From Alphaproteobacteria bacterium (GTDB lineage: Bacteria; Pseudomonadota; Alphaproteobacteria; UBA8366), in contig JAOTYV010000185.1 in NCBI GenBank assembly GCA_029861675.1, positions 1 to 9,376 of the forward strand: a DNA stretch of 9,376 nt. Reading direction: 5' to 3'. The notes beneath the pieces are model-generated. The model worked only from the letters and a program-made list of their open reading frames with translations, searched no databases and had not been told where the DNA came from. The translations under genes and the position numbers were made by a program. Of this stretch, positions 1 to 5,966 are shown in pieces; positions within the stretch are counted from its first letter, which is position 1, and each line of letters opens with the position of its first letter.

Positions 1-39
1 AAATGGTCTATCTCTTGGTTTTTACGCAAATACGTCGTC

Positions 40-58
40 GCGAACCGTTTCGGTTCGC
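40..58 (-). terminator. Possible terminator hairpin after the TusA gene
   Basis: An 8-bp perfect inverted repeat (GCGAACCG / CGGTTCGC) with a 3-base loop lies 12 bases past the stop codon of the TusA-family gene, where a transcription end would be expected. No T-run follows it on the minus strand, so it is not a classical intrinsic terminator. It could instead be an RNA 3'-end stabilising structure. Positions 1-39 show nothing else recognisable. Confidence 0.35.
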
Positions 59-70
59 TCGGGGTTTGCG

Positions 71-301
71 CTATTTCACGCACTCGATGACATAGGTGAA
101 GACGCCTTCCTGCTTGTCTTCCTGGGCGTCCAGCAGCTTGTGCCCGGCGGTGTCGCAGAAATGGCGGAAATCGATATAGGACGCCGGATCCGTCGCGAGC
201 ACGGTCAGCACGTCGCCCGGCGCAAGCTCGCGCATCGCGCGGCGCGCCTTGAGGACGGGGATCGGGCAATTGTGGCCCTTTGTATCGAGTAGTTTCTGCA
301 T
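71..301 (-). CDS. tusA: TusA-family sulfurtransferase (sulfur carrier)
   Basis: This small cytoplasmic protein of 76 residues is the usual TusA/SirA length. The family signature Cys-Pro-x-Pro is present at residues 12-15 (CPIP); Cys12 would carry the persulfide. A second family-typical Cys49 sits in the segment DFRHFCDTAGH. TusA proteins accept sulfane sulfur from cysteine desulfurases or rhodaneses and pass it on, for tRNA 2-thiouridine, molybdenum cofactor or dissimilatory sulfur pathways. The start is supported by AGGAG five bases upstream of the ATG. The gene is the last of a minus-strand run, 52 bases after the DmsC-like gene, and a rhodanese lies further upstream. The family call is secure. 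Whether this copy serves tRNA thiolation or sulfur oxidation/detoxification cannot be told from sequence; the sulfur-related neighbours favour the latter. Confidence 0.9.
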   Translation of the reverse strand: MQKLLDTKGHNCPIPVLKARRAMRELAPGDVLTVLATDPASYIDFRHFCDTAGHKLLDAQEDKQEGVFTYVIECVK

Positions 302-353
302 CGTGCTCCTGTGGCAATTCCCATAGCGCGTTTGCGCGGTTCGCGCATCAATT

Positions 354-1292
354 TCACGCGCCGGCAGCCTCCTGGGCCTCGGCGAAGAACAGCCATCGCT
401 CGATCAGCACACCGAAGAGCGCCACCAGCGTCGCCAGGGTTGTCAGCGTGACTGCCGACGCCGCAGGGCTGACATTCGCCAGGGTGATCAGCAGAATCGG
501 CGCCATGAAGGCGGCGGCGATAGCGAGTTGGCGCAGTTTGTCCGCATAGGCGCGGGCAAAGATATGGTACCGCCCCTCGAGCAGATAATTTTGCGGCGCC
601 GGTTCCGCTGTATCCGCCGGATCGGGTGCGTCGGCTGGTTGTTCCGGATCGTCCGGATCGATGGCGGCGGCGGGCGGGCTCACCGGCAGGTCGCGGTCGA
701 TCATCTGCCAGTACCGCATCTTGACGACTCCGGCGAAGACGATGGCCAGGGTGGAGACCCAAAAATACGCGGAATTGAAATAACCGAAAGCAGCCGTGAG
801 CGCGTGGAGGATCAACGCGCCGGTCAAAATCGACAGGCCGAAAAATCCCGTCGGCACCCAGGCGTTGGACCAGGCGCGGATCGTTTTGCGCGAAGTATAG
901 ATCATCGCGGTGCAATAAACGGTCTGCATGCAGAGCATCGCCGCGACCATGCCGACGGCGGTAAGATAATCGGGACGCCAATCCGCATACCATCCGGCCG
1001 CATAGGCGCCGGCCGGCGGATAGGTCAGCAGGGCAAACGCGACGGTCCGGCCCCGCCAGGATGTGTGCCATTGACCCGCCGCCGCCCAGGCCTGTGACAG
1101 CCTGCCGGGACGGAGAACCGGTGCAACCAGCCCCACGGTAATCAACGCGAAGGCGATGGTGAATCCCACGAGGCCAAGCTTGGGATTGGTGGGCAGAATG
1201 CCGCTCGCCTGGAAGATCGCCATCAGGGCGATCAGGCCATACCCCGCGCCCGACGCGGTGGTGAAGAAGATGGTCGCAACCGTCGGGTTCAT
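354..1292 (-). CDS. DmsC-family membrane anchor subunit, orphan
   Basis: The 312-residue integral membrane protein resembles the DMSO reductase anchor subunit DmsC, which in complete enzymes anchors DmsAB and oxidises menaquinol. Family-like segments are FFTTASGAGYGL (residues 9-20), TVYCTAMIYTSRKTIRAW (124-141) and the C-terminal IERWLFFAEA (297-306). About eight hydrophobic helices can be seen, near 9-31, 38-60, 83-103, 112-133, 148-171, 174-191, 254-274 and 277-302. A Pro/Asp/Ala-rich linker at roughly 203-234 separates helices six and seven. No DmsA or DmsB gene is in view: upstream is the TIGR02186 gene and downstream TusA. The conserved His and Glu of the quinol region appear replaced (Arg61 and Thr83 by my hand alignment), so ordinary quinol oxidation is doubtful. 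The start is backed by AGGAAA about eight bases upstream. The 107 bases before it (1293-1399) hold no other clear feature. Family call firm, function open. Confidence 0.82.
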   Translation of the reverse strand: MNPTVATIFFTTASGAGYGLIALMAIFQASGILPTNPKLGLVGFTIAFALITVGLVAPVLRPGRLSQAWAAAGQWHTSWRGRTVAFALLTYPPAGAYAAGWYADWRPDYLTAVGMVAAMLCMQTVYCTAMIYTSRKTIRAWSNAWVPTGFFGLSILTGALILHALTAAFGYFNSAYFWVSTLAIVFAGVVKMRYWQMIDRDLPVSPPAAAIDPDDPEQPADAPDPADTAEPAPQNYLLEGRYHIFARAYADKLRQLAIAAAFMAPILLITLANVSPAASAVTLTTLATLVALFGVLIERWLFFAEAQEAAGA

Positions 1293-1399
1293 CGCCGGTT
1301 TCCTAGCGCGCGGAGAGCGGCATGCAGCCGCCGGCGTCCCCGGCGTGGGCGAGGATTGTAACGGGTTCGGGCACCGGTTCGTGCGGCCGCCGCGCGGCT

Positions 1400-2137
1400 T
1401 TACACATTGCGGAAGATCGCATTGGCGCCGAGCCCTGCGAGGATCGCGATGATGATCGCGGCGATGCCGTAAAGGGCGGGATAGCCGTATGCCAAATCAT
1501 AGACCTGCGCACCCAGCCCGGCCTTGTCGATCAGCAGGGGGGTTGACTGGATCGCCTTGACGTCCCCGTCGCGCACCAGCAGGACATCGATATTGTAGAA
1601 GCCTGTCAGCACATTGGCGGGCAGATAGAGGTCGGCGCGAAATAGTTGGCCACCCATGAATTGCACCTGTCCCGCGGTGTCGCCATACCGGCCGATCCGC
1701 TGCATGTTGCGGATCAACGCGTTTCGGAAGTTGGCGACAACGACCGGGCCGACCCGCTCGACGGTCGGGAGCTTGAGGTGTTCGACGCCGATCTGGAACA
1801 GCTGACGGGTGTGCTGCGGCAGCCAATCGTCCAGTGGCGCGCTGGTCATGATGTGATAGTAGGACGGCGCATCCTTGAACTGCACCGCGCGCTTGTTGAC
1901 ATAAATGAGGCCGGCGACCTGTTCCTTGTGGCGCACGGAAACGGTCTGGCTCGGCCCGCGGACGATAATTACGATCTCGCCGTCGCCCTCGATGGAGCCG
2001 AACAGCAGGACTTTGGCGCCGGTGAAGCCGGTGGTAATTTTGAGTTCGCTTTCCGACAGGTCGGCCAGCAGCGGTTCTGCCCGCGCCGGAACCGACGCCG
2101 TGATCGCCAAAACCATCAGGTACAGCATCCAGCGCAT
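1400..2137 (-). CDS. TIGR02186 / Alph_Pro_TM family protein, exported, unknown function
   Basis: This 245-residue protein matches what I know of the alphaproteobacterial family TIGR02186 (Pfam Alph_Pro_TM), which is often found next to a TauE/SafE permease, as here. It begins with a signal peptide (hydrophobic residues 4-14, then the cleavage-like Ala18-Arg-Ala20). A periplasmic domain of about 190 residues follows, then one C-terminal helix (about 217-240) and a short cytoplasmic tail, so it is probably a periplasmic protein anchored at its C-terminus. I chose the ATG at 2137 rather than the upstream in-frame ATG at 2215. It forms TGATG with the permease stop codon, and it puts the signal peptide at the N-terminus; the longer form would add 26 residues and overlap the permease by 79 bases. 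The overlap implies translational coupling, so the two proteins probably act together. Biochemical role unknown. Confidence 0.85.
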   Translation of the reverse strand: MRWMLYLMVLAITASVPARAEPLLADLSESELKITTGFTGAKVLLFGSIEGDGEIVIIVRGPSQTVSVRHKEQVAGLIYVNKRAVQFKDAPSYYHIMTSAPLDDWLPQHTRQLFQIGVEHLKLPTVERVGPVVVANFRNALIRNMQRIGRYGDTAGQVQFMGGQLFRADLYLPANVLTGFYNIDVLLVRDGDVKAIQSTPLLIDKAGLGAQVYDLAYGYPALYGIAAIIIAILAGLGANAIFRNV

Positions 2138-3060
2138 CAGCCATGCCCCATGATTTGACCGATGGAATAGGGATCGGCCGGCATTGCCCAAAGATCGTAA
2201 AAAATCTTGCCGCAAACAGCCAAAACCATCAATGCCAAGAGGCCCCGCAGTTGCTCGCCTTTTAGGTAGCTGCCGACTTTGGTGCCGAACTGCGCGCCGA
2301 CCACCGCGCCGACCAGCAGGAGCACCGACAGTACGACGTCCACGGTTTGATTCAGGTAGGCTTGGAAAAACGTGGCGTTTGCGGTCACGAAGATGATCTG
2401 GAACAGGGATGTGCCGATCACGACGGCCGTCGGCATGCCCAGCAGATAGATCATCGCCGGCACCATGACGAAGCCGCCGCCGACACCCATGATGGACGCC
2501 AGGACGCCGACAAGGAAGCCGACACCGAGCGGCAATAAAGCGCTGATATAGAGCTTCGAACGGCGAAAGCGCATCTTGAAGGGCAGGCCGTGCAGGAAAT
2601 TATGCTGATGCAGCTTGCGCTTCGGTCCCGTCGCGGCGCGGCTGCGCCAGATCGCACGGATGCTTTCCACCATCATCATCGACCCGATGGCCCCAAGGAA
2701 AACCACATAGCTCAACCGAATTACCAAATCGATTTGGCCGATCGAGCGGAGTTCACGAAACAGGAAGACACCGAAGGTGGAGCCTATGAGCCCGCCGATC
2801 AGCAAGACGCTGCCCATCTTGAAATCGACATTGCCGCGCCGCCAATGCGCCAGCACGCCGGAAACCGAGGACGCCACGATCTGGTTGGCTTCGGTGCCGA
2901 CCGCTATGGGGGAGGGGACGCCAAGGAAAATCAGGAGCGGCGTCATCAGGAAGCCGCCGCCGACGCCGAATATGCCGGACAACATGCCGACGCCCGCGCC
3001 CATCCCCAAGATGAGGAAGATGTTCACCGACATCTCGGCGATCGGCAGATGGACATACAT
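2137..3060 (-). CDS. TauE/SafE (TSUP) family permease, sulfite-exporter type
   Basis: The 307-residue polytopic inner-membrane protein shows the internal duplication typical of the TSUP family: GIFGVGGGFLMTPLLIFLG at residues 29-47 is echoed by IMGVGGGFVMVPAMIYLLG at 190-208. The helices group in two halves, about 13-130 and 172-290, joined by a basic cytoplasmic loop (RSRAATGPKRKLHQH, 139-153). TSUP members move sulfite, sulfoacetate, thiosulfate or other small sulfur anions; the substrate here is inferred only from the family and the sulfur-related neighbours. It is the first gene of a run with TIGR02186, DmsC-like and TusA genes. A promoter with an overlapping palindrome lies about 100 bases upstream. 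The first ATG is preferred because the lead MYVHLPIAEMSVN resembles close relatives as I remember them. The ribosome site is weak, and ATG at 3033 (Met10) is the alternative. Confidence 0.9.
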   Translation of the reverse strand: MYVHLPIAEMSVNIFLILGMGAGVGMLSGIFGVGGGFLMTPLLIFLGVPSPIAVGTEANQIVASSVSGVLAHWRRGNVDFKMGSVLLIGGLIGSTFGVFLFRELRSIGQIDLVIRLSYVVFLGAIGSMMMVESIRAIWRSRAATGPKRKLHQHNFLHGLPFKMRFRRSKLYISALLPLGVGFLVGVLASIMGVGGGFVMVPAMIYLLGMPTAVVIGTSLFQIIFVTANATFFQAYLNQTVDVVLSVLLLVGAVVGAQFGTKVGSYLKGEQLRGLLALMVLAVCGKIFYDLWAMPADPYSIGQIMGHG

Positions 3061-3157
3061 GCTCGGTGCCGTATTTCCGTCGGCCGTGGCGTATCACGTC
3101 ATCGGAACTGGTGGCGTGGAGTAACCGTCTAGGATGCCGACTTTTAGCGCGGGAAGT

Positions 3158-3172
3158 GGCGCATAATGCGCC
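3158..3172. promoter_or_regulatory. Perfect palindrome over a -10 box, possible operator
   Basis: The 15-base sequence GGCGCATAATGCGCC is a perfect inverted repeat (6-bp arms, 3-base centre) in the 220-base gap between the rhodanese and permease genes. It overlaps the predicted -10 element of the permease promoter, a usual place for a repressor operator. No T-run follows on either strand, so it does not look like a terminator. No regulator gene is in view. The rest of the gap (3061-3280) has a short GC palindrome (CCCCGCGGGG, 3243-3252) and nothing else clear. Confidence 0.4.
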
Positions 3173-3190
3173 GCGCGCCGGCGAAGTCAA
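3163..3190 (-). promoter_or_regulatory. Sigma-70-type promoter for the permease gene run
   Basis: On the minus strand TTGACT (complement of 3185-3190, 5/6 to consensus) is followed after 16 bases by CATTAT (complement of 3163-3168, 4/6). Transcription would start near 3155 and leave a leader of about 95 bases before the permease ATG. The spacer is very GC-rich. It would drive the permease, TIGR02186, DmsC-like and TusA genes independently of the rhodanese gene. Confidence 0.5.
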
Positions 3191-3280
3191 CAGGGTGCGG
3201 CGACTGATGCGACAATTCGCACCGGCTCGTACCGTTAATCATCCCCGCGGGGTTCCTGACACCCGCCCGGCGCAGGGCCG

Positions 3281-3625
3281 CTAGCGTCCAGCTTGGACGC
3301 CGCCGCCCGCCGCTTTCCAGCCCATTATGCCGCCGGCAAGGCGGTAGAGTTCGCGATATCCCGTGTTTACCAGCATTTCCGACGCGATCCCGCAGCGCAC
3401 GCCGCTGGCGCACATGATGAGCAGTTTCTTGCCCTCGTGGTCGGGAATCTTCCCGGAGTCGAACGCGGACAGCGGAATCAGCGTGGCGCCGTGGACATGC
3501 TCGATGGCGAACTCATGGGGTTCGCGGACGTCGACCAGGACCGCATCCCCGCGGTCGAGCCAGAGCCGGGCGGTTTGCGGATCCACCATTTCAACACGAA
3601 CGCCCTGCGCCGCTTCGTCATTCAT
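3281..3625 (-). CDS. Single-domain rhodanese-like sulfurtransferase
   Basis: This cytoplasmic protein of 114 residues is about the size of GlpE-type rhodaneses (E. coli GlpE has 108). The active-site loop is CASGVR at residues 72-77, with Cys72 as the persulfide-forming nucleophile, and a further Cys78 follows directly. The upstream family motif LVDVREPHEFAIEHVHGA (residues 30-47) is complete, so the domain should be active. Rhodaneses move sulfane sulfur from thiosulfate or persulfides to cyanide, thiols or carrier proteins such as TusA. There is no signal peptide. The start ATG has AGGGA about 11 bases upstream, a weak spacing. The gene lies 67 bases after the aldolase gene, with only a poor promoter match between them (GTGACG, 19 bases, TATACG). 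It is 220 bases before the permease gene, which has its own promoter candidate. Donor and acceptor are unknown; TusA in the same group is a plausible acceptor. Confidence 0.9.
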   Translation of the reverse strand: MNDEAAQGVRVEMVDPQTARLWLDRGDAVLVDVREPHEFAIEHVHGATLIPLSAFDSGKIPDHEGKKLLIMCASGVRCGIASEMLVNTGYRELYRLAGGIMGWKAAGGGVQAGR

Positions 3626-3692
3626 TGCCGGTTTTTCCCTGCGTAAGCACGTATAAAATCGTTGCGGGCCGCCGCGTCACGCGCACTGCGCC

Positions 3693-4454
3693 CTATTGGC
3701 GGTAGTCGGCGCCCTCGCGGTCGAGCATACGCAGCAGGCTCTCCCATTCGAGATCGCCGTAGGTTCCGTTGTCGAAGCTGCTCTTGTATCGAGCGATTGC
3801 CTGGCTTCGGACGGGCTCGGGGACCTCGATCAGTTCGCCGTCGCCGGCAGCGGTCTGGATCTGGCAGGCGGTTTCCAGGAAATACATCTTCTTGAAGGCT
3901 TCCTGGATCGATTTGCCGATGGTGAGCAGCCCGTGATTGCGCAGGATGATGTTGTCGGCCTTGGCGCAGTCGCGGCCGAGGGGATCGCGTTCGTCCAGGT
4001 TACCGCCGGCAACGTCGTAGTCGTGATAACCGATGCTGCCGAGCACCAGCAGCGATTGCTGGCTCAACGGCCGGAGCCCGCAGGCCTGGGCCGATACGGC
4101 GACGCTGGCCCGGGTATGCAGGTGCATGACGCAGTGCGCGTCCGGCCGCGCCATCAGCACCGCGCTATGAATGACGAAGCCGGCGTCGTTGAAATGGCCG
4201 GGGTCGCCGATCACCTTCCCGTCGAAATCCATCTTGACCAGGCTTGACGCCGTGGTCTCGTCGAACAGTTCGCCATAGCGGTTGATCAGGAAATGTTCGG
4301 GCTCGTTCGGCACCCGGGCGGACATGTGCGTATAAATCAGGTCGGTCATGCGCAACTTGTGCAGGATTCGGTACAGTGCGGCGAGATTGCAACGAGTCTC
4401 CCATTCGGCGTCGCTGATCGAGGATTTCTTGGATTTAAGCTTCGTGACGGACAT
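3693..4454 (-). CDS. Class II aldolase/adducin-family protein
   Basis: The 253-residue protein carries the class II aldolase/adducin fold. Zinc ligands expected for the family are visible: His111 and His113 in MHLHT (110-114) and His174 in RNHG (172-175). The family segment HSAVLMARPDAHCVMH spans 96-111. The family includes fuculose- and ribulose-phosphate aldolases and epimerases, and also non-enzymatic adducins. The catalytic Glu73 of E. coli FucA (context SSEWRFH) aligns by eye with Gly92 here (DAGFVIH), so simple retro-aldol chemistry like FucA is unlikely; other metal-dependent activities remain open. Start: AAGGAG lies eight bases before the ATG, a strong ribosome site. The gene begins 50 bases after tRNA-Thr on the same strand with no terminator between, so it may be read from the tRNA promoter. 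Substrate unknown. Confidence 0.88.
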   Translation of the reverse strand: MSVTKLKSKKSSISDAEWETRCNLAALYRILHKLRMTDLIYTHMSARVPNEPEHFLINRYGELFDETTASSLVKMDFDGKVIGDPGHFNDAGFVIHSAVLMARPDAHCVMHLHTRASVAVSAQACGLRPLSQQSLLVLGSIGYHDYDVAGGNLDERDPLGRDCAKADNIILRNHGLLTIGKSIQEAFKKMYFLETACQIQTAAGDGELIEVPEPVRSQAIARYKSSFDNGTYGDLEWESLLRMLDREGADYRQ

Positions 4455-4504
4455 GAATTATACTCCTTGCTTGCACACCGTTATCGTACCGGGACTCGCC
4501 GATA

Positions 4505-4580
4505 TGGTGCCCGCGGAGAGACTCGAACTCCCGACCTGAGGTTTACAAAACCCCTGCTCTACCAGCTGAGCTACACGGGC
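4505..4580 (-). tRNA. tRNA-Thr (anticodon UGU)
   Basis: Read on the minus strand, a full 76-base cloverleaf forms: acceptor GCCCGTG pairs with CGCGGGC, the D arm contains AGCTCAGCTGGTAGAGC, the anticodon stem GGGGT/ACCTC encloses loop TTTGTAA (anticodon TGT), and the T arm is GGGAG-TTCGAGT-CTCTC. The discriminator is A, and CCA is encoded at 4505-4507. It lies 91 bases downstream of thrC on the same strand and 50 bases before the aldolase gene. Confidence 0.97.
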
Positions 4581-4591
4581 ACATTGGCGGA

Positions 4592-4621
4592 ATTTTCGCA
4601 CCCATCCTGTACCCTTGTCGA
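4592..4621 (-). promoter_or_regulatory. Possible promoter for tRNA-Thr
   Basis: On the minus strand TCGACA (complement of 4616-4621) and GAAAAT (complement of 4592-4597) are 18 bases apart, each near consensus (5/6 and 4/6). The -10 box ends 11 bases before the 5' end of mature tRNA-Thr, a usual spacing for a tRNA promoter. Read-through from thrC is the alternative. Confidence 0.38.
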
Positions 4622-4634
4622 TGGCTCCTGTCCA

Positions 4635-4651
4635 GGGGCGGTGCCGTCCCC
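4635..4651 (-). terminator. Weak hairpin after thrC
   Basis: The segment can fold as GGGG(A)CG-GCAC-CGCCCC on the minus strand: six GC pairs with one bulged A and a 4-base loop. It starts 20 bases after the thrC stop codon and before the tRNA-Thr promoter candidate. No T-run follows, so terminator function is uncertain. Confidence 0.28.
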
Positions 4652-4671
4652 GGATACCCTTTCGATGCCGG

Positions 4672-5922
4672 TCAGAAGGCGTCAAAGTCGATCGGTTTCG
4701 ACCGGTCAAGGGCGCGGGTCATGGGCGGCATATCGGATTTGAGGCCGCTTGCGCAGTTGAACAGAACGACGCGGTCTTTCGGCGACACGCGGCCCCGGGC
4801 CAATTCCTGGCGATAGGCGGCAAAACACGCAGCGCCTTCCGGTCCAAGGTGGACGCCATCGGCGGCCGCGACCTCCGCGCGGAGGCCCTCGACTTCGCCA
4901 TCATCGACCGCGGAGCCGAAGCCGTCGCTCTCGTACAGGACCTGCAGGCACAGGAAATCACCCAGAGGTTTCGGCACCCGCACCCCGTGCAAGGTGGTTT
5001 CCACCGGCGCCCAGGCTTCCTCCACCTCGCTTTTGCCCTCATCGAAGGCCTTGACCAGCGGGCCGCAGCGGGTCGACTGCACCGCCACCATGCGGGGCCG
5101 TTTCCTGCCGATCCAGCCGAGCGCGGAGATTTCGGCGAAGGCCTTCCACATGCCGATCAGGCCGGTGCCGCCGCCGGTCGGATAGAAGATGACATCGGGG
5201 AGCTCCCAGCCCAATTGTTCCGCCAGTTCGATACCCATCGTTTTCTTGCCCTCGATGCGGTAGGGCTCTTTCAGCGTCGACATGTCGAACCAGCCCATGC
5301 GGTCCGCGCCCGCGGCGACGATTTCGCCGCAGTGGTTGATCAGCCCGTTGACCCGCCAGGTCTTGGCGCCCTGCAAGGCGATTTCGCGCACCGTGACCTC
5401 GGGCGCATCCTCCGGGCAAAACACGTAGCTTTCGATGCCGGCCCGGGCGCAATAAGCCGCCAGCGCGGCGCCGGCGTTCCCGGCGGTCGGCATGGCGATG
5501 CGCTTGACGCCGAAACCATGGGCCATCGAAACGGCGACGGCGAGACCGCGGGCCTTGAAGCTGCCGGTGGGCATGCGGCCCTCGTCCTTGACCAGGATTT
5601 CGCCGCCGCCGATGCGGCGTGCCATGCGGGGCAGGGAGATCAGCGGCGTTACCGGTTCCCCCAGTCGGATGATGTGATCGGATCGGCGCATCGGCAGAAG
5701 CTCGCGATAGCGCCACATTTCGTTGGCGCGGGCGGTTAGCGCGTCCTTTGGGAACCGTTGCCGGAGAGCGTCCAAATCGTATCGAACCAACAGCGGCATC
5801 CCGCTGTCGGAAACGTTCCGAAGCTGGTCCGCGGGGTAGTGCCGGCCGGTCTTGCTGCATTCGAGGTGGGTGACGAAGTAGCCGTCATCCGGCCGGGTGG
5901 GGGGGATTTCGGTCTTGGCCAT
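4672..5922 (-). CDS. thrC: Threonine synthase
   Basis: This PLP enzyme of 416 residues converts O-phosphohomoserine to threonine and phosphate, the last step of threonine synthesis, in the cytoplasm. The PLP lysine is Lys123 in TGSFKARG (119-126). The phosphate/PLP-binding segments PTAGNAGAA (145-153) and PTGGGTGLIG (248-257) are intact, and the threonine-synthase-like stretch KEPYRIEGKKT is at 218-228. The N-terminal part, with the Cys/His-containing YFVTHLECSKTGRHYP (15-30), is typical of the plant-like/archaeal-type ThrC rather than the longer E. coli type. The ATG at 5922 has AAGGAG about 12 bases upstream, a rather long spacing. The gene follows rlmB by 44 bases and is probably co-transcribed with it. 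tRNA-Thr lies just downstream. Related fold-II enzymes such as threonine dehydratase or diaminopropionate ammonia-lyase are less likely, given the length and the KEPYRIEG stretch. Confidence 0.92.
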   Translation of the reverse strand: MAKTEIPPTRPDDGYFVTHLECSKTGRHYPADQLRNVSDSGMPLLVRYDLDALRQRFPKDALTARANEMWRYRELLPMRRSDHIIRLGEPVTPLISLPRMARRIGGGEILVKDEGRMPTGSFKARGLAVAVSMAHGFGVKRIAMPTAGNAGAALAAYCARAGIESYVFCPEDAPEVTVREIALQGAKTWRVNGLINHCGEIVAAGADRMGWFDMSTLKEPYRIEGKKTMGIELAEQLGWELPDVIFYPTGGGTGLIGMWKAFAEISALGWIGRKRPRMVAVQSTRCGPLVKAFDEGKSEVEEAWAPVETTLHGVRVPKPLGDFLCLQVLYESDGFGSAVDDGEVEGLRAEVAAADGVHLGPEGAACFAAYRQELARGRVSPKDRVVLFNCASGLKSDMPPMTRALDRSKPIDFDAF

Positions 5923-5966
5923 GGCTTTTGCGCTCTCCTTGGCGGTGGCGGGTGGTGGCGGGACGC

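Noticed and set aside
205..1071. A 288-codon minus-strand frame overlapping the TusA and DmsC-like genes
   Set aside because: It is Arg-rich with no recognisable domain, while the overlapping frames encode clear TusA and DmsC-type proteins.
3243..3252. CCCCGCGGGG palindrome after the rhodanese gene
   Set aside because: It has no loop, allows only a very short stem, and no T-run follows; such GC palindromes arise readily in GC-rich DNA.
4457..4462. A perfect TATAAT on the minus strand just before the aldolase ATG
   Set aside because: It lies between the AAGGAG ribosome site and the start codon, so using it as a -10 box would remove the ribosome site; no matching -35 box was seen.
4615..5739. 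A 374-codon open frame on the plus strand opposite thrC
   Set aside because: It lies antisense to a complete threonine synthase with all motifs, has no ribosome site I could see, and has the Arg/His/Ala-rich make-up of GC-driven shadow frames.
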